Source of the DNA: JAWLHK01 sp041690355 [NCBI: bacterium]
GTDB lineage: Bacteria; J088; JAWLBW01
Reading direction: 5' to 3'
Assembly (NCBI GenBank): GCA_041690355.1
Contig: JAWLHK010000033.1
Coordinates: forward strand, 1-27,335
DNA: 27,335 nucleotides
Shown one piece after another: positions 9,501 to 16,690 of the stretch; the stretch's first letter is position 1, and every line of letters starts with the position of its first letter. The notes under the pieces are model-generated. The model was not told the DNA's origin, did no database searches, and saw only the letters and a list, made by a program, of their open reading frames with translations. The position numbers and the translations under genes were made by a program.

Positions 9501-12219
9501 CCGCATCGCCGGCGCGGCCACAACGCCGTTGACGGTGGGGAACATGAGCGACACCACGGCAACTTATCCCTCGACTGTCACGGTTTCGGGGACTGGGTTC
9601 GGTTCGGTGCAGGGGACCGGCAGCGTTACGGTCGGCGGGGTTACGGCGACCATTGTCAGTTGGTCTGACACGTCGATCGAATTCCAGATTCCGAATGGCG
9701 CCTCTCTCGGCGAGCAGACCGTCGTGGTAACCAACGACAGCGGCGCGTCGGCGTCCGGCACGACGCCGATCTCGATCGTGCCGGCGATCTACGCGGTGAC
9801 CCCGTCTTCGGTCGCCCCTGGAGAATCGGTCACGTTGTCCGGCTGGAACTTCGGCACTTTGGACGACTCGAGCCAGGTGATGATCGACGACGCATTCATC
9901 AGCCCCGATTCGTGGGGTAACGTGAGCATCACTTTTACGGTTCCGCTCGAGGCCGCCGAGCAATCGTACTCCGTCGTCGTGGTCGTCGGCGGCCAGACCA
10001 GTAATGCACTGACCCTCACGGTGGCGGTGCCGGCGGTTATTCCGACCCGAAAGGTGGCCGTCATGTGGCAGTGGGGTGCGAGCGCCCCCTCCTATTTCGC
10101 GGGGACGTTCGTCAACGAAGCTTCAGCATTCGAGACCGTTTACAATGCCGACCCCGAGGGGCGCTTCGAGGCGACCGTCGTCGCGAATTTCGATTTCCTG
10201 TGGGCCTACGACGTGCTCGTCCTGCCTGACGAGCCGGTGCCCGACGCCGACCTCGCCAAGGTCGCTGAGTGGTTCGAATCCGGCGGCAAAGTGATTGTCG
10301 CGATTGACAGCGCCGCAAGCTATGCGTTCTATTCGGGATACCTCGCTCCGGAGGCCGCGGGGACCAGCGGGCACTTCACCCGCTGGGCCGACGTCTCGGG
10401 CACAGACGACCAGGAGGTCTCCGTCGCCGACCCCGCGACGGCCGGTTACACGGTGGGCCAGGTGCTTTCTTCGGAAAGCGACAAGGCCGTCCTGATCCGG
10501 AGCATCCTTCCCGAAGACGTCGTGGTGCTCACGGAGCGCGCATCCAATCCGGAATACGTCTACGCGGCCTATCGTGACGTGTCCTCGGTCGGCAGCCGCA
10601 TCGTATTTCTCGGGCAGAGCGCGGTCCTCCCCGACGCCGGCAACCTTATCCGGAATGTGAGCATCGCTCCGCTCGCAACCCGTGTCCTGTTCGCCGACGA
10701 CTTTGAGTCGGGCACGTTGGCGAAGTGGCCGCAGACCGCGGGCGGCGCCTATGTGACGACGGATTATGGCGCCTCAGGATACAAATCCGTGAAGTTGGGC
10801 GGCGATAGCAGCTCCATACAGACCCATGCCCTCGACACCACGGTTTGCCCGCTGGGCATCCGCTGGTCCTACCGGGTGAAGCGCGGGCCCGACGCCCCCG
10901 AAACCGACGACTATCTGTCGGTGTCCTATGCCTACGATACCTACTATGGGTTCATTCCTGTGGATGAGGTCTTTGGGAATTCCGCGGTTGATTCGGAGTT
11001 CACGGTACGCGAAGGCATTATTACCGCCGTCGATGCGTACCACGATGCGTTCACTCTTCTCTTTCAGTCGTTCGGTTCCGCCTGGGGAACCGATGATTTC
11101 TATGTCGACGACGTGGTCATTCGCTGCGAAAATCCGCCGTCCAGCACCGGCGGGAGCGGCGAGCAGGTGGTTTTCTTCGACGACATGGAGAGCGGCCCGA
11201 ACGGATGGACGCACGCATCCCTGGGCTCCGAAGACCTCTGGCATCAGCACGCGGGCACTTGTACTCCCCCAGGAGGAGAGCTGACCACGAGCTGGTATTT
11301 CGGCACGGCGAGCTGCACGTACGAAGGAAGCGGGCCTGTGGGCGGCCGTCTGCTTTCTCCGACGATTGCTTCGCTCCCCGGCTCTGCGGTGTTGAACTTC
11401 CGGTATTACCGGCAAACAGAGTGCGACTCCTGCACCTACGATATCACTCGGGTACTCGTTTCAATCGACGGTGGGGGCAGTTTCACCGTACTCCAGACGA
11501 TCACAGGACTTCCTGCGGGTTGGGTGGATTCGGGACCGATTGACCTCTCGAGCCTGGCGGGATACGACATCCAGCTGGCGTTCGAATTCGAGAGCATCGA
11601 CATTACCGCCAACAATTACTTCGGCTGGATGATTGATGATGTATCGGTGACGGCGCCGCCTTCCACCGCGGATGTGGACAACTATGTGGTGAGGCCCGCC
11701 CCGTATTCGTGGGTTTCCGATGCCGACTCGGGTCAGGGCGTGCTCCTGTTCGGCGTCGGGAATGACGATGGTATCATCGGGATTTCGCTTCCGTTCACCG
11801 TCAAATTGTATGCGACCGAATACGACACGCTCAGCGTCAGTTCGAACGGATTTGTCTCTTTTGGGACGCAGACTGATCACGGGTGCTGCGGAGGAACGCT
11901 TCCGACGACGCAGCTCCCCCAGACGATCATGCTGAACTGGAGAGATCTGTATCTGGGAAGCGGTGCTGAAATCCGGTATGCCATCACGGGGACGGCTCCT
12001 GACCGGCGTGTCGTCGTCAGCTATCTCAACGTAGGTAACTGTTGCAGCGGCGATTTGCCGGGCAACTTCCAGCTTGTGATCGACGAAGGTTCCAACATCT
12101 TTCTCGTTCAATATGGAGCCATTCAGTCCGTGGGCGAGGGAGGGATCAACCAGGGTGACGGCGTGACGTACACCGGATGGACGCCCGCGTTCCAGACTGC
12201 GTACTCGGTCGGGCCGTGA
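3583..12219 (+). CDS. Giant modular lipoprotein (TIG, ~93-aa repeats, FN3, RCC1 propeller, NIDO-like)
   Basis: A 2878-residue surface or periplasmic lipoprotein of unknown function. The ATG at 3583 was chosen because GAAAGG lies seven bases upstream and a lipoprotein signal follows at once (hydrophobic run, then AAAGC; lipidated Cys18). Domains read by eye, approximate residues: IPT/TIG 30-110; ten tandem ~93-residue repeats 114-1040 with recurring LGAGPF, W/FxVNG, KGD and PFDGE..G; TIG 1040-1125 and 1126-1206; fibronectin III 1207-1300; seven RCC1-like blades 1304-1650, each with HTCA..CWG-type Cys pairs; module A 1657-1806; module B 1813-1980 (ends GWMIDNV); TIG 1983-2066 and 2068-2150; Rossmann/ThuA-like domain 2155-2360; second A 2367-2520; second B 2529-2695; NIDO-like domain 2700-2878. 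The parts are typical of adhesion, carbohydrate-binding or scaffold proteins. No protease or transport motif is visible. The gene is monocistronic. Confidence 0.9.
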   Translation: MRYLLLALTLTAVAAAGCRSETEAPGGPRLVEVAPAAAAPGDLVTVIGSGLGRSGMLFLGDVRVEASSWSDREIHVTVPPLPPGTVTLFVVTGEKSNELEFEVLEAPAARPPSLTSVALGAGPFYTNDTLVAKPAGWKSESGAEPDYAYAWSVNGTAAVGFGDSLPGYAFQKGDRVQVRVTPREGDREGEPVDSNTIVIANARPVVDSVRLGAGPVDVTGTLTLAGVGVSDLDYDVITLAHQWVVNGTPLPSETGATLAAAGLAKGDSVLLRVRPFDGEDHGAWVDSGAIVIQNAVPAVAGVTFAADGYTAGEAVIAVPHGATDPDGDALSWQFAWTRDGVALDGVETDTLPGGLTTRGSTVAVRARPFDGESYGEWSESAQTVIANAPPALASVSIAGGPFQTDDTLTAVPSGWSDADDDTPGYEFAWTVNGLPVPGEIAATLGGNRFEKGDVVAVAARPFDGLSFGAWVDSVPVVIENSPPAFPQFASAVLGSGYGADAVIGVLVTGWSDPDGDVPGYRFEWSVNGTAVTDVADAALSGEYFARGDVVRVRVWPFDGESSGDPIDSNETVIVNSAPRLTAVTLGAGPFRTETTLSPAELQVEDPDGDALTFAYRWSVNGSALAVTTASLDPSWFHKGDTVTVAVQAFDGAAYSEWLESAAVTIVNTPPTLASASLGTGPFRTNDTLSVTVSGWFDADGDTAGYGYAWFVNGVTVAGETAASLSGTHFSRGDEVVCAVTPHDGEESGIAVLSNFVPIDNTLPEALALSLTPATAYTTTDLIAQWTFADDDQQVDAGSAVRWFRNGTRENTLDDELALPAAQTAKGEVWHFEVTPWDGIDWGATVTSSAVLILNTPPTLAAFSIGEGPFYRDSVLSVPPLTAEDLDNDGQTYVYRWLADGTEVGTTSTLSGAVLTRGTAIQAAARAFDGEAYSEWAYGNVVTIANSPPSITGVTLSAAVLGAGDPIAVAGIFGWQDIDGDTPGYTYEWYVNGGLVADVAASAFPAGRLAEGDEIFARVRPADGIDTGNPVDSAVLLVLPRPAIDSLSASASYYPAIVTASGQNFGAAQGTGQVLVGGVAAAIVSWSSTVIEFTVPPGAPGGAVEVIVRADTGLESAPAGLTLLPRLVAVTPSAGWTNATVAATGYHFGSPQGSGELHFNGAPAAVFAWSNAAIDFQVPVGLASGTYDVAVQSGVAFSNSVTFAIIPTPLETPVNLTAVSGAVGEATVTWDDTNWAESGYQVERRTTDSTFTVVATLPADSALFQDTGLMPGAEYTYRVIAFNGPELSPYSNADTATVRGGTFAPVSLAAGGNHTCAIVEDGRVRCWGWNYHGQLGDGTTERAPVATTVKGISGVVQLAAGSNHTCALTGDGAVTCWGENSFGQLGNGTQIGTLTPMASSFTAGVEAITAGDYHMCALLQTGALHCWGDNAYGQLGDGSTTTRTSPVTVSGLSSGVAGVDAGGIHTCAVLDTGGVKCWGYNGGGRLGNGSTATSYLPVNVSGLSGATAVSAGGSQSCAIAGGALYCWGLGGLGQTGDGAYTNRNVPVSVLGMGSGVTQITTGTLHTCALKSDGAVYCWGYNSNGQVADESFAKTGFPFRVALPLRTSAVFGGDYHTCALQVTGEVDCWGMNSEGELGADYLSVRGAPAPVVGTETPAALFADAFDSGTADAADWALLQGDAAVSGLYAHSASYALTLGAGGSASTVLFDASSCAQGVRWQYYGKRGPEAPGADVALLLRYRPSAGGWLTADEWSGSGGVDSDFIFRTGTLPGDAAHTELQFEFSNSSATAGQDHFRVDDFVVECAEPAPQYPVSVFYDDMEAGDNGWAAVSLAGTIKWHRIAEPTCSPSASSPSASWYFGTDATCSFAATNRVAGRLISPPVFDLVENAELSFHWRKGTECTSCDYDKATVQISADQGATWTQVLQVNYNSASWLPMTGISLAAWAGQDIRIGFKFDSVDGASNSFLGWMIDNVRIAGAATTPLTVGNMSDTTATYPSTVTVSGTGFGSVQGTGSVTVGGVTATIVSWSDTSIEFQIPNGASLGEQTVVVTNDSGASASGTTPISIVPAIYAVTPSSVAPGESVTLSGWNFGTLDDSSQVMIDDAFISPDSWGNVSITFTVPLEAAEQSYSVVVVVGGQTSNALTLTVAVPAVIPTRKVAVMWQWGASAPSYFAGTFVNEASAFETVYNADPEGRFEATVVANFDFLWAYDVLVLPDEPVPDADLAKVAEWFESGGKVIVAIDSAASYAFYSGYLAPEAAGTSGHFTRWADVSGTDDQEVSVADPATAGYTVGQVLSSESDKAVLIRSILPEDVVVLTERASNPEYVYAAYRDVSSVGSRIVFLGQSAVLPDAGNLIRNVSIAPLATRVLFADDFESGTLAKWPQTAGGAYVTTDYGASGYKSVKLGGDSSSIQTHALDTTVCPLGIRWSYRVKRGPDAPETDDYLSVSYAYDTYYGFIPVDEVFGNSAVDSEFTVREGIITAVDAYHDAFTLLFQSFGSAWGTDDFYVDDVVIRCENPPSSTGGSGEQVVFFDDMESGPNGWTHASLGSEDLWHQHAGTCTPPGGELTTSWYFGTASCTYEGSGPVGGRLLSPTIASLPGSAVLNFRYYRQTECDSCTYDITRVLVSIDGGGSFTVLQTITGLPAGWVDSGPIDLSSLAGYDIQLAFEFESIDITANNYFGWMIDDVSVTAPPSTADVDNYVVRPAPYSWVSDADSGQGVLLFGVGNDDGIIGISLPFTVKLYATEYDTLSVSSNGFVSFGTQTDHGCCGGTLPTTQLPQTIMLNWRDLYLGSGAEIRYAITGTAPDRRVVVSYLNVGNCCSGDLPGNFQLVIDEGSNIFLVQYGAIQSVGEGGINQGDGVTYTGWTPAFQTAYSVGP

Positions 12220-12292
12220 GCGCATAGTCCAAATCCAAATCGGGAAGCGTTTGCGCATGACTTCAGTCTTGCCGCGAGTGCCAGCGTGGACC

Positions 12293-12322
12293 TTGACGGA
12301 ATATTCGCAAAAATGCGAAAAT
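12293..12322 (+). promoter_or_regulatory. Promoter and candidate operator of the higBA-like pair
   Basis: TTGACG (12293-12298), 18-bp spacer, GAAAAT (12317-12322). A perfect inverted repeat TTCGCA-AAAA-TGCGAA (12304-12319) sits inside the spacer, where a bound antitoxin would block RNA polymerase. HigA-type antitoxins commonly autoregulate in this way. Confidence 0.5.
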
Positions 12323-12334
12323 GCGGAGTGACAC

Positions 12335-12718
12335 GTGCCGAGGATACGTGTTGTCTTCTACAAGGATGACGATGGCAGCGTGCCGGTCCTCGAATGGTTG
12401 CGGGGCCAGAAACCGAAGGCCAGAGACAAGGGGCGTAAATGGCTCGGTCTGCTTGCCGACCTGGGACACGAGGTGCGTCGCCCCATCGCCGATTATCTGG
12501 CGCACGACATCTATGAACTGCGCTGGTCACTCAACCATGTCCAATATCGGATTCTCTTCTTCTTCGACGGGGAGACCGCTGCCGTTCTGGCGCACTCGAT
12601 CACGAAAGAAGACATCATTCCGCCGGCGGATTTGAATCGAGCGATCGAGCGAAAGAAGAAGTACCATGCCAGCCGCAAAAAGCACACGTATGAAAAAGAG
12701 TTCCCGCAAGACCAGTGA
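12335..12718 (+). CDS. HigB/RelE-superfamily toxin (phage-derived Gp49-like)
   Basis: Probable mRNA-interferase toxin of a type II toxin-antitoxin pair, 127 residues. It starts with GTG; GGAG lies six bases upstream and no better start exists. The fold-diagnostic pattern is visible: VVFYKDDDGSVPVLEWL at the N-terminus, a Lys/Arg-rich helix, DIYELRWSLNHVQYRILFFFDG (the strand pair with the conserved YELR and YRILFFF) and a late HSITKED. The C-terminus is Lys-rich. The antitoxin gene overlaps its 3' end by about 50 nt; toxin-first order is typical of higBA. The family assignment is firm, but toxicity is inferred. Confidence 0.88.
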   Translation: MPRIRVVFYKDDDGSVPVLEWLRGQKPKARDKGRKWLGLLADLGHEVRRPIADYLAHDIYELRWSLNHVQYRILFFFDGETAAVLAHSITKEDIIPPADLNRAIERKKKYHASRKKHTYEKEFPQDQ

Positions 12719-13019
12719 TGCGGTCGAAATCACCGAACGGGAACTTGGGTTGAAGCCCCTTTCCAAGTCCAAACGGGCTGCGCTGGCGCAGAACGCTCGT
12801 ATTGCGATGGCGATCTACGAGCTGCGCACTGAGGCGGGCCTGACACAGACCGAGCTCGCCCGGCACATCGGCACGACACCGTCGGTCATTTCGCGTCTCG
12901 AAGACGTAGACTATGGCGGGCACTCGCTCTCAATGTTGCGCCGCGTGGCCTGGGCGCTCGGCCGGGATGTCGAAATCCGTTTTCCGCCGACGCGCGACAG
13001 ATCACCCGCCACTGCCTGA
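12666..13019 (+). CDS. HigA-like antitoxin, XRE-family HTH
   Basis: Likely antitoxin and transcriptional autoregulator of the preceding toxin, up to 117 residues. The helix-turn-helix is clear at about residues 57-85 (GLTQTELARHIGTTPSVISRLE), followed by a recognisable LxMLRRVAWALG helix and the C-terminal strand VEIRFP, as in HigA/XRE antitoxins fused to short N-termini. Two starts are possible: ATG 12666, or ATG 12690 (MKKSSRK), which would shorten the overlap with the toxin. No strong ribosome site separates them, so translation is probably coupled to the toxin gene. Confidence 0.87.
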   Translation: MPAAKSTRMKKSSRKTSDAVEITERELGLKPLSKSKRAALAQNARIAMAIYELRTEAGLTQTELARHIGTTPSVISRLEDVDYGGHSLSMLRRVAWALGRDVEIRFPPTRDRSPATA

Positions 13020-13122
13020 TATCAGGTCGCCTCGCCGCCAATCTGACGGCATTCCTGTATTCCCCGTCCCCCGACTGCACCCCGCTATAGCGCTTCGCCG
13101 GCCTGAGCGATAGAATATCCCG

Positions 13123-13443
13123 GTGTTACGCCATGCGCACCGCCGGGATTGCAGCGCCGCCGGAGCCCGGAAGTCTTCGGACGCCTGGCCCATCCAATAC
13201 GCGGTGGGGCTGGCGCCGCTGGGGATCCAGTTGCGCGAGGCGGGGGCCGTCACCTTCCGCAACGCGGGGCTGGCCGAGGGGCAGCGGGTCGTCATCTTCG
13301 ACTACGACGGCGCCCCAAAGGAGCAAACATTGACAAGAGATCGCGTTCTCAAAAGGGCTCATTCTTTATCAGCCCTGACGGGGACGGGTATTAGAGAGGG
13401 CAGGCGCCTGGCAGACCCGCGATGCTCAACGAAGAATCGCTAG
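13123..13443 (+). CDS. Doubtful small ORF or gene remnant
   Basis: I do not recognise this product and am not sure it is expressed. The central part (about 13190-13330), YAVGLAPLGIQLREAGAVTFRNAGLAEGQRVVIFDYDG, looks protein-like in composition, but the N-terminal 20 and C-terminal 35 residues do not. The GTG start has TAGAAT a few bases upstream but no ribosome site. It could be the middle of a broken gene left when the neighbouring IS arrived. The remainder of 13020-13450 shows nothing else I can support. Confidence 0.2.
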   Translation: MLRHAHRRDCSAAGARKSSDAWPIQYAVGLAPLGIQLREAGAVTFRNAGLAEGQRVVIFDYDGAPKEQTLTRDRVLKRAHSLSALTGTGIREGRRLADPRCSTKNR

Positions 13444-13563
13444 AGGTGCTCGCGCATGGCCTGTCGGGTAACTGAGCACGCATATCGGATGCTGAAACAT
13501 CCGCAGACCTCAAGCGACAGGACGAGTGAAAATATGGTGAATATTAAGTTCTCTTTGGGGATG

Positions 13564-13612
13564 TTGTCCCTCGCCAATATTCCATCCGGCAGTTTCCCGT
13601 GGGGAAATGCCA
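13564..13612. repeat. Diverged dispersed repeat, copy 1
   Basis: About 48 bp, roughly 79% identical by eye to 16642-16690, beginning TGTCCCTCGCCAA and ending around GGAAA. The pair lies on either side of the IS and the abiE genes. Read forward, both copies give SLANIPSxSFxxGN, with most differences at third codon positions. The rest of 13450-13750 contains no gene I can support. Confidence 0.5.
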
Positions 13613-13749
13613 CGCGCGGTTTGCGTCCCAGGGCCTCGCGTCTGTTACGAACGGGTCACCGGGCATACGGGCAGAATTTCGCACGCGGAGCGAGTGGCAG
13701 GGAAACGGCTATTTTCGCTGCAGGGCGCAGCGGGAAGTCCGAGCTCGGC

Positions 13750-14895
13750 TCAGGCGGCCTTCTTCAGGTCGCCCTCTTGGCCCTGCGGGTCATTCCGCCA
13801 CGCGTAGTGGTGATGGAGACCGCCCAGGTGGGGTACCGCGATCAGGGTCGCCGATGGGGAAGGGCGCGACTCGACGGCGCGCCCGAGCGGCGAATCCTTG
13901 TTGAGGGTCAGGTGCGTCCGCTGGGTATTGTAGTACCGTGCGTACTCGCCGAGGAGGCGCCGCAGGTGGCGCTCGCCCAGCACGATGACATGGTCGAGGA
14001 GTTCGCGCCGCACCGTTCCCACAAACCGCTCGCAGACGCCGTTCTGCCAGGGGCATCGGAAGGCGATTTTCGAGGGCACGATATTCATGCCGCGGAGGGT
14101 CTCCTGCACGGCGTGACTGCAGAAAATGGAATCCTGATCGTGCACCAGGTAGCGGGGCGCCGGTTCATCCCCGGGAAAGGCCTCGCGAAGCTGTTGCGAC
14201 ACCCATGCGGCGGTGGGATGGGCGGTTACGTTGACGTGAAGTACCTTGCGGCGCCCGTGGCCGATGAGGACCAGCGCATACAGGAAGCCGAAGCTCGCCG
14301 TGGGCACGACGAGAAAATCCATTGCCGCGACGGCTTCGTTGCGTAGAAACGCGCGCCATGGCCGCAGGCGGTCCGCAGGGATTGGAAACTGGCGCTTGAG
14401 GATGCGCGAGACGCTGCGTTCGGAGACGTCGATGCCGAGTTTCAGCAGCTCGCCGTGAATCCGGGTCGCGCCCCAGCCGTTCTCGGTCGCCATCCGGCAG
14501 ATGGTCGCGCGGATCTCGGCCTGGAGCCGGGGACGACCTCGCCGCCGGCTTTTCGGGCGCGAGCGCATCCGCCAGACGATCCGCACGAGGTTGCGGTGCC
14601 AGCGAACGACCGTGTCGGGTTGGACGATGCGCAGGGTCTGCAGCCACAGGCCCGGAAAGAAGGTCCGGTAGACGACCCAGAACAGGCGATCCCTGTCCCT
14701 GATGCGCGGTTTGCGCTTGTGCAGGCAGACGGCGAGCTGCTGCTGTTGGGCGAGCCGTTCGAGCGCCCAGGTCTCCGGGGGCGGCCGGTAGAGCTCCGGG
14801 GCGAGCACGCGGGCCAGCCTGTAACAGGCGATCGAGATTCCGCAGCGGACGGCTTTGGCGAGCATGGCGTATCGGTAAGCAAAGCCATGATTCAA
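13750..14895 (-). CDS. IS transposase, integrase-core DDE (IS3/IS481-like)
   Basis: A 381-residue transposase of the rve/integrase-core superfamily that appears full-length. The N-terminal half has VQPDTVVRWHRNLVR and an HTH segment (RPRLQAEIRATICRMATENGWGATRIHGELLKLGIDVSERSVSRIL). The catalytic core shows Asp193 (AAMDFLVV), Asp253 (YLVHDQDS) and Glu289 (WQNGVCERFVGTVRREL), which gives DD35E spacing. The conserved YNTQRTHLTLNKDSPLGR tail is present. I could not identify terminal inverted repeats or a target duplication: the upstream end must lie between 14896 and 15010, and the downstream end before 13750. Alternative starts exist (e.g. MLAKAVRCG, ten residues in). It lies immediately downstream of the abiE operon, on the same strand. 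Confidence 0.9.
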   Translation of the reverse strand: MNHGFAYRYAMLAKAVRCGISIACYRLARVLAPELYRPPPETWALERLAQQQQLAVCLHKRKPRIRDRDRLFWVVYRTFFPGLWLQTLRIVQPDTVVRWHRNLVRIVWRMRSRPKSRRRGRPRLQAEIRATICRMATENGWGATRIHGELLKLGIDVSERSVSRILKRQFPIPADRLRPWRAFLRNEAVAAMDFLVVPTASFGFLYALVLIGHGRRKVLHVNVTAHPTAAWVSQQLREAFPGDEPAPRYLVHDQDSIFCSHAVQETLRGMNIVPSKIAFRCPWQNGVCERFVGTVRRELLDHVIVLGERHLRRLLGEYARYYNTQRTHLTLNKDSPLGRAVESRPSPSATLIAVPHLGGLHHHYAWRNDPQGQEGDLKKAA

Positions 14896-15010
14896 CCATG
14901 CGCGAAAGGTGCCGGCAACCCACGCGATGACTGGCGCACACTGTCACTGAGGCAGATGAGAGGTATCCGCCAACCGGGTTGATACGTCGCAATACTTCCG
15001 TAACGGTAAG

Positions 15011-15934
15011 CTACCGGACTTTACCCCAGCCCTTCTTGGGCGTCCATCGTCTGTCGAGGAGCGTATTGGCGGCGAGGGCCCGCGCCACGGGCATCAGGAA
15101 TGTGCGAAGCCGCTCCGTGATATCATCGATGGGCGGCGCACCGTGGGCGCGAATCTTCTTGACGAACACATCCCACTGACGCATTTTGACGGGGTTGCCG
15201 AAGAACTCCGGTGTCAGTGCCAGCGGCTCGGCCGCCGGCACCGGCAAGTTGCGCCGCTTGAAGGTCGCCTGCATGGACGCTGAGAGCGTAGCTCCGTCGA
15301 ACTCCATGTTGCCCGCGAGCACCCAGACGTCGTAGAAGTCTTTCATGCGGCTGTTGGCCGCGCCCAGATCAACCATGGCGCTGAATTTCTCGGCGACCGA
15401 GGCTTCAGGTGGGTAGCCGAGCAGCAGTGGTTGCGGGTGATTGAGCAGGATGGGGAAAGCGACCTTGCCGGGTTTGGGTATGACTACGTCGCCGAAGCCC
15501 ACGTCGAGCTGCACCGTGGTCCGGGCGACGCCGAGCGAGGCGACGAAACGCACCCGGAGCCCCCGGTACTTCTGTTGCGCCCTGATTTCATCCACGCGGA
15601 TGCTACCGGTGTCGAAGACGAGGCCGTCGTCGGCCACTGCCGATTCCAGTGTGGACTTGACCGTCTGGTAAAGCGAACGGGCGTCTTCAGTCCTTGGCGA
15701 ATGCAGGTCGATGTCCATCGTAGGGCGAGCAAGGGAGTCGTCCCAGACGCGCATCATCATCGCGCCCTTCAGCACATACCTTTTCGCGAACGGCCCTTTG
15801 CTGAGCCGGTAGAGGAACCTCTCCATGGCGTAGAGCGTCAGCACTTCCTGGAAAGGCAGGCCCTGTGACTTTGCAAAGGTGTGGAGTCGCTCGCGCACCG
15901 AAGCCGCGACGTTTGTGACGTTTCGGCGGCTCAT
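15011..15934 (-). CDS. AbiEii/AbiGii-type nucleotidyltransferase toxin
   Basis: Putative toxin of a type IV toxin-antitoxin / abortive-infection pair, 307 residues. AbiEii proteins are DNA polymerase-beta-like nucleotidyltransferases. Motif I appears as LKGAMMMRVWDD...RPTMDIDLHSP, with the metal-binding DxD at Asp74 and Asp76. The usual glycine-serine or double-glycine is Gly-Ala here. A second family block is VAEKFSAMVDLGAANSRMKDFYDVWVL. The ATG at 15934 was preferred over the longer frame (to 15997) because it forms a 4-nt ATGA overlap with the stop of the antitoxin gene upstream, a sign of coupled translation. Phage defence activity is known for some family members and is only inferred here. 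Confidence 0.92.
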   Translation of the reverse strand: MSRRNVTNVAASVRERLHTFAKSQGLPFQEVLTLYAMERFLYRLSKGPFAKRYVLKGAMMMRVWDDSLARPTMDIDLHSPRTEDARSLYQTVKSTLESAVADDGLVFDTGSIRVDEIRAQQKYRGLRVRFVASLGVARTTVQLDVGFGDVVIPKPGKVAFPILLNHPQPLLLGYPPEASVAEKFSAMVDLGAANSRMKDFYDVWVLAGNMEFDGATLSASMQATFKRRNLPVPAAEPLALTPEFFGNPVKMRQWDVFVKKIRAHGAPPIDDITERLRTFLMPVARALAANTLLDRRWTPKKGWGKVR

Positions 15935-16533
15935 TGCAGCGCTTCCAGATACGGAAGCATCACGGACTGGACGCGGCACACGCCGGCATAGTGCCAAAGC
16001 ACGTCCCGCCGAGCGCCCTTTCGTTCAAGATAGAGCTTGAGCGCCTCGATGGCAACATCCTGGCCGATCTTGTTCCGCATCTTGAAGCAGTCGGCGACTG
16101 TCTTTTCGGGGCTGAAAACCTTGATGGGGTTGCCGTCAACGACGCGCCGCTCGATCCCTTCGGTGAGCGCCATGCCTGTAAAGCGAAAAACGCGGACGGG
16201 AGGGTATTCGAGCCTTGGCGTGTGCGTCCCTTTGGGGAGCGCGATCTGCACCTCGTGAGGAAGCTGCGTCGTGAGGTCATGCAGGGAGAGTGCAGAAACG
16301 AGACAGATGACCGCATCGGGGATGCGTAGGCCGACGATGGCAAGGTCGGGGTTCGCCAGCGGCGGGAGGCTGGCAAGTCGGTGCAGGCCGCGTGAGACCT
16401 CGACGAGCTTGCCCTCGTCACGCAGCCGGTATAGCGTTTCAGGATAAACGCCGAGACGCAGGGCTTGCGCAGTGCGAAGCATTCCATGGTGCCTCTTGAA
16501 AATCTGTATGGTCCTTTGCTCCTGGTTTGGCAT
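15931..16533 (-). CDS. AbiEi-family antitoxin/autorepressor
   Basis: Antitoxin partner of the AbiEii protein, 200 residues. AbiEi proteins carry an N-terminal winged helix-turn-helix that binds the operon's promoter and a C-terminal domain that antagonises the toxin. The N-terminus (TIQIFKRHHGMLRTAQALRLGVYPETLYRLRDEGKLVEVSRGLHRL) matches the AbiEi DNA-binding domain. The downstream blocks VCLVSALSLHDLT-like (ICLVSALSLHDLTTQ), VRVFRFTG, GNPIKVFSPEKTVADCFK and DVAIEALKLYL are the family's usual middle section. The ATG at 16533 has no good ribosome site. A strong promoter and a palindrome lie directly upstream, so negative autoregulation is likely. Confidence 0.92.
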   Translation of the reverse strand: MPNQEQRTIQIFKRHHGMLRTAQALRLGVYPETLYRLRDEGKLVEVSRGLHRLASLPPLANPDLAIVGLRIPDAVICLVSALSLHDLTTQLPHEVQIALPKGTHTPRLEYPPVRVFRFTGMALTEGIERRVVDGNPIKVFSPEKTVADCFKMRNKIGQDVAIEALKLYLERKGARRDVLWHYAGVCRVQSVMLPYLEALQ

Positions 16534-16542
16534 ACAGAGACC

Positions 16543-16599
16543 GCATTAAATATAGAGAAGTAATGCACTTATTATAAAAGACGTCGTTGACCGTTGCAA
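16543..16599 (-). promoter_or_regulatory. abiE promoter with overlapping palindromic operator
   Basis: On the minus strand: TTGCAA (16599-16594), a 17-bp spacer, then TATAAT (16576-16571), close to consensus. Just downstream, over the expected transcription start, is the inverted repeat GCATTA-N12-TAATGC (16543-16566). This is the expected layout for repression by AbiEi. Confidence 0.7.
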
Positions 16600-16641
16600 G
16601 CGTTTCTTCCAGCCGACATTCGGATTCGGGAAAAAGGGTTG

Positions 16642-16690
16642 ATGTCCCTCGCCAACATACCCTCCAGCAGCTTTTCGTGTGGAAACGACA
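16642..16690. repeat. Diverged dispersed repeat, copy 2
   Basis: Partner of 13564-13612. It begins with the same TGTCCCTCGCCAA and follows the abiE promoter region, 43 bp from the 3' end of the response-regulator gene. In one frame it starts with ATG and reads MSLANIPSSSF. Confidence 0.5.

Noticed and set aside
14896-15010. Terminal inverted repeats of the insertion sequence
   Set aside because: I compared both flanks by eye and could not find a convincing matching pair, so no IS boundaries are claimed.
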